A stretch of 64,000 nucleotides of DNA from Theristus sp. LFF4_11 (lineage: Eukaryota; Nematoda; Chromadorea; Monhysterida; Xyalidae): NCBI GenBank assembly GCA_030248135.1, contig JASANC010001879.1, positions 1 through 64,000 on the forward strand, read 5' to 3'. Of the stretch, positions 13,971 to 25,740 are shown piece by piece. The position numbers were made by a program, and so were the translations under genes. Within the stretch, counting starts at the first letter, position 1. Every line of letters starts with the position of its first letter. A model generated the notes under the pieces. The model worked only from the letters and a program-made list of their open reading frames with translations. It was not told the origin of the DNA and did no database searches.

Positions 13971-15259
13971 TCAGCAGTAGAAATCTTGCTGATACTTTTG
14001 CTGGTCCTCCGGTTCACTTGAACGCGGCAACTTTTGCGAGTTTGCAACGTTTTGCCGTTGGCGGACGAGTGGTGTCCACAAAATCGACGCTGCGGCGCAC
14101 GTTGCCGTAGATAAAACGGCGGTCTGCAACAAAAATAGAAATATTGCCAAGTGATCCCCAAAGTGGCACACAACGAATTTGCAATGTTGTTTCTGTCGCA
14201 CCAGTCGAAACGACCGGGGTGGCAATCGCGTACGGACGCGACAACGGACGACGACCAACAGACGACGGTTGCTTTTGGACGATACGCGACAAGTTGGGCT
14301 CTTCTGTTGCGTTCAGCGACTTTTGAGCCTGGCGTTTGTTTTGAACGTGAAGAAAGGGTAGAACTCGTTGACTTTGTGTTTTAGCTTGGTGTGAGCACTT
14401 ACGAATGCGACATGGCCATTTTACCGTGGTGTTTGAGCAGCAGGTGTCACAGCAAACGCGCACGCTCTCCTCCACCGGACACTGTTGCTCGATGCGCGTT
14501 GCTTCTTCTAACCATGTGCTGTCCATGCTGTCGTGGTCCGTGCTGTAACAGCAAACGAACAAAACATTGGTGAAAGAAATTTAGATTTTTTACCAGAAAT
14601 CAACCTCTCGTCCAGTTTCCACTGTTTCATCGTGACCGGTGGCTCGTATTTTTTCAGCTGTGGTGAATCGTTTTCGTAATGCTCCAGTGAACCCTTTCTT
14701 GCCGTGTGGGATGTTTTTCTATAGAACGTTACTGGTTGTGTACCACAGGTTGTGAGCAAAAATAAAATTGACAATGAACACGAAATGAAGTTGCAGATTA
14801 CGCAACTGTTCCTTTGTGCGGTGACCGTCACCAATGTTGTCATTCGTGGCAGTGCGCTTTTCGTCGCCGCGGCTTCTTGGTTGCGTTTTGTGTGGCTGCG
14901 CATAACTCAGTTGAACGCTGTGTGGCGGCGGGGTGCCGACTTTGACAGCAGTTGGAGCACAGATGTGATTTGCGGTCGCGGGCATCATTAGGTCTGAAAC
15001 TACTCAGCAACATCATTCACACGCACACAATTGTAATGGTGGTCAGTCCACCCGATGCGACAACCGAAATTTAGTGAACAAAGTATTCAACAGCGATCGA
15101 TGGTAATGATTCACCTTGTTTGTCAGGCGGCAGCATCGCAACAGTCTGTTGAAATCGTCGCAAGTAATAGAAAAAGCTGCCAGTCAGTCCAATGATCCAG
15201 AAGAGTAGCACTGCAAAAGCAACGGCCATAGCAGCGAGCAGTAATTCATTGAGCACCAT
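13971..15259 (-). CDS. Hypothetical single-pass membrane protein
   Basis: Not recognised as a known family. Exons on the - strand: 15259-15115, 14993-14832, 14731-14594, possibly 14507-14425, and 14123-13971 (TGA). The phases chain correctly (1, 1, 1, 0). Exon 1 encodes an N-terminal hydrophobic helix (LLLAAMAVAFAVLLFWIIGL, about residues 6-25) followed by YYLRR, typical of a signal anchor. The middle exons are polar, rich in Lys, Pro and Thr. Exon 4 is Cys-rich (CPVEESVRVCCDTCCSN). The exon 4 acceptor is weak; an alternative stronger acceptor upstream would end the protein early after TTTAWTAHG. An in-frame ATG at 15355 would add 32 residues; a TATAAAG motif lies about 30 bp upstream of it. 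Existence as a gene is likely; the C-terminal half is uncertain. Confidence 0.5.
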
Positions 15260-15359
15260 GATGACATTAATGATGTAGTAGTGTTGATGATAACGCTGAT
15301 GTTCAGTGGACGCCGATGTACGCGTGGGTGATGCAAATACAAAACATCGTCTCATTTGT

Positions 15360-17096
15360 ACATATGTCCTTTATACTGCACACGCAGAGTCATCTCTGCT
15401 TCTTTTTGTAATCATCTCATTGTCCAACACCCGTTAAAACCCACAGTAACATTCTCACAAATCACGAGTCTCACTGTGTTACCTTGAGGTTCCTGGTCTG
15501 TTACACTCACACCCATCAATGTAGTCAAATTCAAGCACCGATCAAGATGGATGAGAAAATATTTCAACAATGGAAAACAACCGACAAAATATGTAAGCCG
15601 GCAAGATATGCAAGATGGTCCCCTGAAACTGTTTCGTCAATATAACGATCGTTTCTCAACAACAGGCACAGACATGAAATACTGCATGAACCACATGCCT
15701 TAACATGGACCAGGTCCCAAAGTCTGACATTGTCAGTGTCTGTTTGTTAATTCTTCAGCGGTTTGTTATTTGCAATTATCAAGTTAGTCAATCGCTTATT
15801 TTTCAGTTGAACTGAAGATATGAATGGAGGCCACACGATAAAATGAATGCACTTATGAACAGAAAACTCACATTTGAACCATTCATGTGTGAACTGTTAT
15901 GAATTACGAATAATTGAGCGAAAAGCAGTAGCTGAACTGCGGAAAAAAGCGAAAAAATAGCGTTGTACCATACGAGTGTTTTTCAATAATCAAATTTGAA
16001 ACTTAAAATAAATCACATGTGGAATGCGTAATTTGTTGTTTATTCTGGTGTTCGCTTTTCAAGCCATGACAACTAACGTTCAACAACAAAACGCCCAAGG
16101 TGAACCAGCGTGTTTACATGTGAATTATTGTTTAATTATTTCATCCAGCTATTGGATTCGTACGACTTAGCATTTTGCAATGTTACAATGCCTTTGCGCC
16201 CACTCACATTTGTCCGTCATCAACACAGTCAATGCACATCTCAACCGTGCCATTATGTTTTTGTTTGTTATTTATCGTTGTAATTGTTTGTTATGGCTTG
16301 CTCAGCAGCAACAATGACATCAGACCAGGCGTAACTTAACAATAAAATTCTTGCTTTGGAGCATGACTTAGCGAGACAAAAAATCAGTCACACCATCCGG
16401 CATGTACGTGCCGATAAACGTTTAATTCGACTCAAACTGCAGTGTTTTGTCTCCAAATATGGCGTAAGCGTAACTTACAATCATAAATTATTAAATTGAC
16501 AATCGCGCTGTTGCTGCAGGTATGTATTATTAGTTATGGGCCGTAACAAAAATTAATTCACTTCTGCATTAACTGCATACGTGGTACTGTTATTTATGTA
16601 CTTTTGGGTCGTTTTTGTCAACAATAATAGAGAGCAAAACAGAACTTGTTGGTCAATGGCCATTGGTAGAAGCAAAGGGCTGCGCCATGAGACACAACTG
16701 TTTGCTGGAAGCGTTGTTACGTCGCACGAATGAATGATTATGATGCATGTTGTGTTGTCTGTGCGCATCAGTGCGTTTTGTGTGTACCATCAAAAACACG
16801 TGTTGCCGGATGCTCCGTCACAGTAGTCATAGTAAACAAACAAACAATTACGTAACACATGATCAAGGGTGTTGTGTCGAACTCCGTTGACGACAGTAAT
16901 CCATGGCTGGCGGCGCACTGAAAAGGTTTTTAATCTAAAATATAGATGGTCATAGTTACACCATGTAAATTTGTAAAACTCATAAATTTAACATCTGATG
17001 TTAAAAAACTTCTTTCTGCTTATTATTGCATTGAAACATTGCTGATCAACTCTGAAAAAAGCATCAGTTGCAGCAGCAGCATTGAAAATTCAAACG
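15360..17096. other. Intergenic, nothing recognised
   Basis: AT-rich sequence between the divergently transcribed membrane-protein candidate and the DEG/ENaC gene. It probably holds both promoters, but no distinct element, repeat or exon could be supported by eye. Confidence 0.5.
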
Positions 17097-20000
17097 ATGG
17101 CCACGAAAACTAGCGATATAATCACCGTGAAAGAAGAAACAGATTTTTTTCTGGCGGAGGGCAGCTGGAATGCCTTGCCACGCGCTTATTTTTACGAATG
17201 GAAAGTGTGGAAGTATTTCTGGGCTGTGATTTTTGTGATCGGTTCCATCGCTACCGTGGTCAATATCGTGTTTCTAATCATCAACTACTTTCAGTATCCA
17301 ATCACTATTACGGTACGTTTTAAGAGAAAGCATGCAACAAGCCCCAAAAATGCTTGCCTATGATGTCTCACAAGAAGCAAACGTGGGATCTATAGAAATA
17401 AAATCTTTTTCATTATGTCAAAATTAATTTCGACGCAACACCTGATGCCGTTTTAGAAACAAAAGAGTACTGCAGCATTAAAGTTTTTTGCCGACTCGCC
17501 TGTTGCAGCTGACCATGAAAAGCAACGATACGTTCGAGTTTCCGGCGGTTACAGTGTGCAATCTGAATCCGATCAAGTTGAATTCAATCACCGACTGCAG
17601 TCCGTTGAACGAATTGCGCCGCGTTCAAGAAGAACTGCGCGAAGAATACTTGGAATTGCAGGGAATTGAGCAGCTGTACAACGAAACAAAATCGCACCAG
17701 GTACTCATTTAGACTTACTTTTTTGTTTGCATGAGGCTTTCATTGTTTGGTTTTTTTGAAACACTTGCATTTCAACGTTTCTGAATGTTTTTAGCACCAT
17801 TCACTCAGCGACTGTGGCTGTACAACTGGGCCAGAAGATGTCAGTGAACACCAAGAAGAATCTGAAACCAAGGACACTGAGAAAGAATCAAAAGTCAAGT
17901 GGATGAAAACGTTCAGACCATTCAGCAACATAAGGCTAGAAACTAACTTCAACAATACGGCATGCAATGTCACCGAGACGGAAAACTCAGATGGACAGGC
18001 GAAAAAACGCAGAAAGCGCCAACTTCCTCCAGTTCCGACAACGATTGCAACCACCTTGCCAACAGTAGCAACCACTTTACCAACAGAAACAACAACTTTG
18101 CCAACAGTGGCAACCACTTTAGCAACAGAGACAACTACTTTACCAACAGTTGCAACAACGTTACCAACAGACGCAACCACCTTACCAACAGTGGCAACCA
18201 CTTTACCAACAGAGACAACCACTTTACCAACAGTTGCAACCACCTTACCAACAGTGGCAACCACTTTACCAACAGAGACAACCACTTTACCAACAGTTGC
18301 AACCACCTTACCAACAGTGGCAACCACTTTACCAACAGAGACAACCACTTTGCCAACAGTTGCAACCACTTTACCAACAGAAACAACAACTTTGCCAACG
18401 GTAGTAACCACTTTAACAACAGAGACAACTACTTTACCAACAGTTGCAACAACGTTACCAACAGAAACAACAACTTTGCCAACGGTGGCAACCACTTTAA
18501 CAACAGAGACTACTACTTTACCAACAGTTGCAACAACGTTACCAACAGACGCAACCACCTTACCAACAGTGGCAACCACTTTACCAACAGAGACAACCAC
18601 TTTACCAACAGTTGCAACCACCTTACCAACAGTGGCAACCACTTTCCCAACAGAGACAACCACTTTACCAACAGTTGCAACCACTTTACCAACAGAAACA
18701 ACAACTTTGCCAACGGTAGCAACCACTTTAACAACAGAGACAACTACTTTACCAACAGTTGCAACAACGTTACCAACAGAAACAACAACTTTGCCAACGG
18801 TGGCAACCACTTTAACAACAGAGACAACAACTTTACCAACAGTTGCAACAACGTTACCAACAGAAACAACAACTTTGCCAACGGTGGCAACCACTTTACC
18901 AACAGAGACAACTACTTTACCAACAGTTGCAACAACGTTACCAACAGAAACAACAACTTTGCCAACGGTGGCAACCACCTTAACAACAGAGACAACAACT
19001 TTACCAACAGTTGCAACAACGTTACCAACAGAAGCAACCACTTTACAAACAGAGACAACCACTCTACCAACAATTGCAACTACTTTACCAACAGAGACAA
19101 CAACGTTGCCAACAGCAGCAACCACTTTACCAACAGACACAACGACTTTACCAACAATTGCAACTACTTTACCAACAGAGACAACAACGTTGCCAACAGT
19201 AGCAACCACTTTACCAACAGTTGCAACAACGTTGCCAACAGTAGCAACCACTTTACCAACAGAGACAACAACTTTACCAACAGTTGCAACAACATTACCA
19301 ACAGAAGCAACCACTTTACCAACAGTTGCAACAACGTTGCCAACAGTAGCAACCACTTTACCAACAGTGGCAACCACTTTACCAACAGAGACAACCACTT
19401 TACCAACAGTTGCAACCACCTTACCAACAGTGGCAACCACTTTACCAACAGAGACAACCACTTTACCAACAGTTGCAACCACCTTACCAACAGTGGCAAC
19501 CACTTTACCAACAGAGACAACAACTTTACCAACAGTTGCAACAACATTACCAACAGAAGCAACCACTTTACCAACAGTTGCAACAACGTTGCCAACAGTA
19601 GCAACCACTTTACCAACAGTGGCAACCACTTTACCAACTGAGACAACCACTTTACCAACAGTTGCAACAACGTTGCCAACAGTAGCAACTACTGTACCAA
19701 CAGAGACAACCACTTTCCCAACAGTGGCAACCACTTTACCAACAGTGGCAACTACTTTACCAACAGTGGTAACCTCTTTACCGACAGTTCCAGAGACCAC
19801 TGAAATTCCAACGGTAGCTACCAGTTTACCAACAATGGCAACAACTTTGCCAACAGTGGCAACTACTTTACCAACAGTGGCAACTACTTTACCAACAGTG
19901 GCAACCTCCCTACCGACAGTTCCAGAAACCACTGAAATTCCAACAGTTGCAACAACTTTGCCAACAGTGGCAACCACTTTACCAACAGTGGCAACTACTT

Positions 20001-23000
20001 TCCCAACAGTGGCAACCTCCCTACCGACAGTCCCAGAAACCACTGAAATTCCAACGGTAGCAACCAGTTTACCAACAATGGCAACAACTTTGCCATCAGT
20101 GGCAACTACTTTACCAACAGTGGCAACATCCCTACCGACAATCCCAGAAACCACTGAAATTCCAACGGTAGCAACCACTTTACCAACAATAGCAACAACT
20201 TTGCCAACAGTGGCATCTACTTTACCAACAGTGGCAACTACTTTACCAACAGTGGCAACATCCTTACCGACAGTCCCAGAGACCACTGAAATTCCAACGG
20301 TAGCAACCACTTTACCAACAACTGCAACCACTTTACCAACAGTCGCAACCGCTTTGACAACAGTGACAACCACCTTGCCAACAGTTCCTCTTGCCACTGA
20401 ATCGCCCACCTTGGCAACTACCCCACCAATACTTGCTGTAACCACAACTACGATACCAACCGCTTCCGTAACCACCGAAGTTCCCACTATTGCAACAACT
20501 GTCACAACAGTACCTTTAACCACCAAAGTACCTAACTTGGCAACAACCGTGCCAACGGTCCCTGTAACCACCGAGGTCCCCGTTGTGGCTACAACGATTT
20601 CAGCAGTTGCTTTAACCACTGAAGTGCCTACTGTTGCAACACCTGTTCCTGTGGCTACCGATTTACCCACTGTTGCACCAACGTTTTCAACCGTTTCACA
20701 AGACGCAACTTTGTCAGTTGTCACTGACACCACAGAATCTCTCTCCATTTCTAGTTCGACCTCTGAGGAAACGTTGCTTGGCACAACACCGAGTATGATT
20801 GTTACTCCGCACGTCAGCAACGCATCGTTGAATGTGATCTTAGCAAATGCCACAGATTTGCCCGTCAATTCCACAAACCAAGCTGTTACAGTCGTCAATG
20901 GCGAAACGACTGTTTCAATTGCTGTTAGCACGGCCAGCACGGCATCGGTTACAGTTTCACCAGTGAACACAGCAAGCGTTGACACAAACATTTCTACTGG
21001 CATTGTGACCGAACTGAACGCTTTGAATCAAACGAGCACGCACATCGGCACGACAGAGACTAGCGTTATGAGCGCAAGCACAACACTGAGTGCTACCACT
21101 GCTACATCGAGCATTGCTTCCAGCACATCTGAGTCGGCGAAGACAACGACGACACCTGTGCCTGGCAAACCACCGGCTGAATTGGCTGCGTTCATCGATG
21201 AAAGCAAGCCGACGTTCGATAGTGTGAATCCAATGCTTGTCGCTGGAATAACGGTTAAGTACCGCAGGTTCTTTTGTATTCCGTTTACAGTGGCAGGCAT
21301 AAGTTAATGCGCATGCGTTTTTGAAACAGCTCTTGCGAGCTCTGAAGGTGGTGCACGTAATCAGACGTGCCTCGTTCACTTCAGACAGACAGTCGCTTCG
21401 GATTTCGACAACTGATTCAGCGCAGTCAAATGTCGGACTTGGTCGACCTGAAAGACCTCGTTGTGCTGCCGCGAACGTCCATCGAGAACTTGACGTACGC
21501 TGCTGATGAGCTGATCCTCGAGTGCACCTACGACCGCGCGGCGTGCGACCCGATGCGTGACTTCGTCAAGTTCTACTCGGTTCGATACGGCAATTGTTAC
21601 ACGTTCAACACTGGAAAAGGTGCGGTAAACCTGCTTCCATCGTCATGAACACTGTTTGTGTTAGCACCGTAAACCTGACACACTGTTTTAGACAACAACG
21701 GAGCCGGTCAGGTGCGTTGGGCGCGTAATTTTGGCAGTGATTATGGACTACGACTGACGATGAACATCGACCGCAAAAACTACGTTGGTCTGCTTGCGTC
21801 TGGCTACGGTGCGCGTGTCATTGTGCACCATCCATCCGTGCTGCCCACACCAGAATTCGATGGGATTTCGGTGAAACCAGGCACGTTCTAGCAGTATAAG
21901 TGGTTTTCATAGAAACGAACAGATGTGGAAGTTGATAGTTTGCTTTGAAGGTGTTCTCACGGGTCTCGGCGTGCGTCGTCGCGATCTGATCAGGCTTCCA
22001 GATCCATACAAGAGCAAGTGCATCCGGCAGATGCCGAAAGACTATGAGTACGTTGAACTGGTGGAAAATCGCTGTGAAAACTGAACTGCCAGTAATAGGT
22101 GCCAGGTTGCAATTGTTTACAGACCGTTTCAACCGTCACAATCGGCGTACGACATGCGAAGCTGCCGGGTTGCCTGCAGAGACTATCATCTGTTCAAAAC
22201 GTGCAGCTGTGTAGACACCGTAAATCATACCCGTTGTTTTTGTAAACTGCAGGTCACACTTGTGATCAGACCGTACCGGAGCGTGCATTTTAATGCGATT
22301 TTGTAGTTCACGCTTCGCGCTCGTCTGAACACCTTACGCAGGTCTACTGAATCAGTGTTTTTTGTGTTTTTCGTTGACAGGCTGCCGGTTTCCCTGCGTG
22401 CGACGTGTTCAATGAGCAGGAACGCCTCTGCCGAGAGACGGTGCTCGCCAAGATTGCTCTTGACGACGACCGCGAGGGCGCAATTCTCTGCGACTGCCAC
22501 ATGGCATGCGAGGAAACCACGTTTTCGATGACGTCAGTGTACATGCTCATTCAGAAATTGTCGCAGTTCACTCTAGAAAGTTCTCAATCTTTCAGATTCT
22601 CGCAGGCTGATTGGCCGTCGGATGAGTACTCGCGACTGCGAATGTTGAATTACTACGATCGACCGAACGACAAGCTGTCGCAGAAGATGTTCAATGTGTC
22701 CATAAAGGAGACGGAGCGCTTCATCGCTGAGAATCTCGTCCGTGTGCACGTCCATCTCGACTCAATGTTCTATGAAGTTCGTGTAAAACTGCTAAGTCAT
22801 GAAAATTGATTATTTTGTAATTGTACGTTATTCAATAAAGTTTGTTTTTTAGATTGTCGAAGAGGAGGCCGCACTGACGTTCCTGCAGCTGGTCAGCAAC
22901 ATTGGCGGTATCGCCGGTTTATACCTCGGCTTCTCGGCGATTTCGTTGTTGGAGCTGTTCGAATACGTTGTGCTCGTCTGTCGTGCTTTGTACTACCAAC

Positions 23001-23083
23001 GAAAAAAACGATCGGCAGATGTAAAACCGAAGTACTCTAGTTCTGTCAATTTGCCATATACGCCGCCACCATCCGTGCAATGA
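17097..23083 (+). CDS. DEG/ENaC family sodium channel with giant Thr-rich ectodomain insert
   Basis: Ten exons: 17097-17312, 17509-17700, 17795-21253, 21385-21619, 21692-21880, 21951-22047, 22123-22210, 22381-22538, 22596-22776 and 22853-23083 (TGA). All phases agree, giving about 1681 residues; typical family members have about 500-900. TM1 lies at about residues 35-57, followed by the family motif FEFPAVTVCN. The C-terminal ectodomain shows the expected order: YGNCYTFN, VKPG, RRRDLIRLPDPY, the Cys-rich C-D-C-x3-C-E-E-T-T segment and ADWPSDE. TM2 is at about 1616-1650 with GLYLGFS carrying the G-x-S selectivity-filter motif. Exon 3 adds about 900 Thr/Pro/Val-rich residues just after a polybasic RRKR (about 208-211). 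The intron after 21880 begins GC rather than GT. Family role: trimeric, amiloride-type sodium channels of the plasma membrane gated by ligands, force or proteolysis. The insert is unlike any family member known to me. Confidence 0.93.
18040..20690 (+). repeat. 21-bp coding minisatellite (Thr/Pro mucin-like) inside the DEG/ENaC gene
   Basis: Roughly 80 tandem 21-bp units encode heptads of the type TTLPTVA or TTLPTET up to about 19770. Higher-order units with PETTEIPTVAT follow (five copies, 19790-20310), then progressively degenerate Thr-rich sequence to about 20690. The unit length is a multiple of three, so copy-number change keeps the frame. The same property leaves several other frames open on both strands; those are artefacts. 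The density of Thr next to Pro predicts heavy O-glycosylation. Confidence 0.95.
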
Positions 23084-23639
23084 ACCCAACAAGCAACATC
23101 AAAAAGGAACATTCTGATTCACACATGATTCTGGAATTTACACAATTTATGCACTGTTTTCTGAAAATACTGACTTCAGCAGCACTGTGTCAATGTGTCA
23201 AATTCCGTCAACCGATAGTTTATGGTTTTATGGTTTAACTTTATTTAAAAAAAAATTTATGAGATAATTTTTAGGAATTGCGGCAGAAGTATTTTGATGA
23301 ACTAGGCCTTCCGACATTATAAAAGTATTGGTAACGCAATGTATCATATACGATTTTTGTGAGCTTGAAAACTGGGTTTGTTTTGTGTTTTGTACATTTT
23401 TATTGCCTCCATGTTACAAAGATAACGGGGGTACTGTTGGTGATATATGCTACTACATACAAAATGATAAACTTTGATTTCTATCTTGTAACAGAAACAT
23501 AAAACGGCAGAAAACCAAAATAACACCGCTGCTTATCGTTTTTTTTTATTTTCATACTAAATTGGTCTGCATCCAAAGTTACAAAGAAACCCATAAAGCA
23601 CGCGTGTCAGTTGCAGCTTTACTATATAGCACTCCAAAA

Positions 23640-25740
23640 ATGAACCGATTAATCTTATTGTTATCTGGTGAGTTAAAAATCAAAATAAACAGTAAAATAT
23701 TAAAAGATGCAGTTACGTTTCGAGAGCCATTTTTAAGACACCAGATTTACCCTAATGCTTATTTATTTATTTACCCTAATGTTACCTCTATAATACTAGG
23801 ATAGTAGGTGTGTGTGTCGTTTATGTGTGTCTTTTAGTCGTTTATGTAGGCCAGCCATTGGACACTACAGTCTAACTCTATAACATATCCAACTAGCGGA
23901 TTGGCTGATGATCACGTGACGCATGCACTATGTACAAACCAAACTCCGCCTCCACAGCAATCCAAGCACTGAATGTATGCATAAACCAATCAGCAGTTTT
24001 TGACTGTATTGCAGTTTTACCGTGCGTTGCGGTGACACAACATATGGGCAAATGTACCGATCAGCAGCTGGGTGCGTGTCAGGCAAGTTTACAGTTTTAA
24101 CTAATTTAACATTCTGCAGTGATGGTCACCGAAGTATTCTGATACTCGGGTGTTCCTGTTATTTTTCACCTTTTGTCATAAAGTTTCAGGTAATATTTCG
24201 TTTTGATTGCAATTTTTGTTCCAAGAAGTGAAAAAACCTATGGGACGGCGAGTTCTCTCGATCGTTCAGCTCTATTTTTAGTTTGGTTGTTTAACAACAT
24301 ATACACTATGTTTGATGCACTGCAGGCTAAATTCAATTCAATCTTGAACATACAAGACGATTTGGACTGGCACGATCCCGCAGCTCTGAATTATGCGCTC
24401 TACCAAATCTACAGCAAAGGTGTCAATGGTCTCCTCGAAGTTTGCCAGTTAGTGATCACGCTCGCCTGTTCTAGTGTTTTATTTTCAAAAGTAACTGGCA
24501 ACAACATCGCTATTTCATATCATTTGAACAATCATAAAAATATGCATGGTTTAAGCGCGCGACAAGCCTTCTACAAATGCCTTGGTCCGAACTACTACGC
24601 CTGTATGAACCCGTTCTTCTTTTTGGACCATCATTTCACAGCCGATCAAGCTTATGGCTTTGTGGGTGCATTCCATTACATGCAGTTTATGTGCACCGGA
24701 GCTCTGGAAAGTGAGTTTTTTTCAAATACACCGTTCGGTTTAAAAGCTTGAGTATGGTTCACAAAGCTTGATCTGCAATATTCCAGTCACTGTGCGCAAC
24801 TGGCCGTGCATCCTGCGCACATTCACGCAGCAGTCAATGGCGTTGCAAGAGTGCGCCAGTGCGTACAATGCGTCCATGATTGACAATCCACCATTAGACA
24901 AGATGTGTCAGTGAGTCCATGGAGCGCTGTACGACTGCTCTCGCAGTTACCAACTTTACCGAGTTTTGACACAAATAATTTTGTGTATTGGTTTTCTCAA
25001 TATCGTATATGCCAATATACGTACACAAGAAGTGACCATAAGAGTTGGTCATGCGATTTAGTGCCCTCTCTGATGCGACCTTCTTTCAGGTATTCGCAAA
25101 CGTTCATGGACTGCTACTCGAAGGCGTTCGCCGCGGAGTGCACGTACAGTGGCGAGCCGGCCTGGTGGGGATGCGAACTAGTGAACTCGGTTCTCTTCAT
25201 CCACGAGTACTGCCCGCCGTTCAAATGCGACGTGCCACAACCGGGACCATCGGGTATAGTTGATTTACTGAAGGTTGTCGTGATATCGCTTTTTGAATCA
25301 GCTGTGCTGCGACGATATACCGTTTGCACTGAAAAATAAAAACACCAGTTGCTGTTTTTAGCTGGCCGCTCAGACATACTGAATTTCTTTAATTTAGTGG
25401 GTTGGTTGGAACCGTTTTAACCTATTTGTTTTTGAGAAAGACCCAGACCGCAAAGAAATTGCAGACCTATCGTAAAAAATTTTCGACGGCATGTCGACAG
25501 AATGAGATTGAAATTGACCCTTTATGCCAAGTACCCTTCTTAACATGCTGGCGTTCTGCGCGTTGTAAGAATTCTAAAATGACAATACAACCGTGTTTCC
25601 AAAAAAATGCTTCATACAAAATTCGTTAACTTTCAGTAGCGCCGGACACGGTGACAGAACAACCAAGTGACGTTGAAGGCATTGAAGGCACATTCGTGGA
25701 TCAGTTAGCGGCTGTGAATGTAATGCTGCATCGGCCTTGA
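23640..25740 (+). CDS. Secreted cysteine-rich protein of unknown family
   Basis: Exons: 23640-23667, 24015-24082, about 24326-24710 (may contain an intron), 24787-24910, 25090-25253 and 25637-25740 (TGA). Exon 1 plus exon 2 make a clear signal peptide (MNRLILLLSVLPCVAV) before GKCTDQQLGAC. The mature part has regularly spaced cysteines: YKCLGPNYYACMN, QFMCTGAL, NWPCIL, LQECASAY, KMCQ, MDCYSKAFAAEC, WWGCEL, EYCPPFKCDV. This pattern, with aromatic and hydrophobic residues between the cysteines, suggests an all-helical disulphide-rich extracellular domain, loosely like nematode DUF19-type secreted proteins, but I cannot assign it. The intron after 24082 appears to start GCAAGT. The long open stretch 24326-24710 reads through without a stop; a hidden intron between about 24440 and 24560 is possible. 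Confidence 0.7.

Noticed and set aside
17962..19641. Asn/His-rich 559-codon frame on the + strand and Leu/Trp/Lys- or Gln/Tyr-rich frames nearby
   Set aside because: Other readings of the same 21-bp array; they stop when the array degenerates and have no splice support.
17791..21003. 1070-codon open frame on the - strand (Val/Gly/Lys repeats)
   Set aside because: It mirrors the 21-bp coding minisatellite of the DEG/ENaC exon. The unit is a multiple of three and stop-free in several frames; the + frame alone continues into conserved channel sequence at both ends.
23621..23640. TATATAG just before the ATG at 23640 as a TATA box
   Set aside because: Only about 15-20 bp from the start codon, too close for a normal TATA-to-start spacing.
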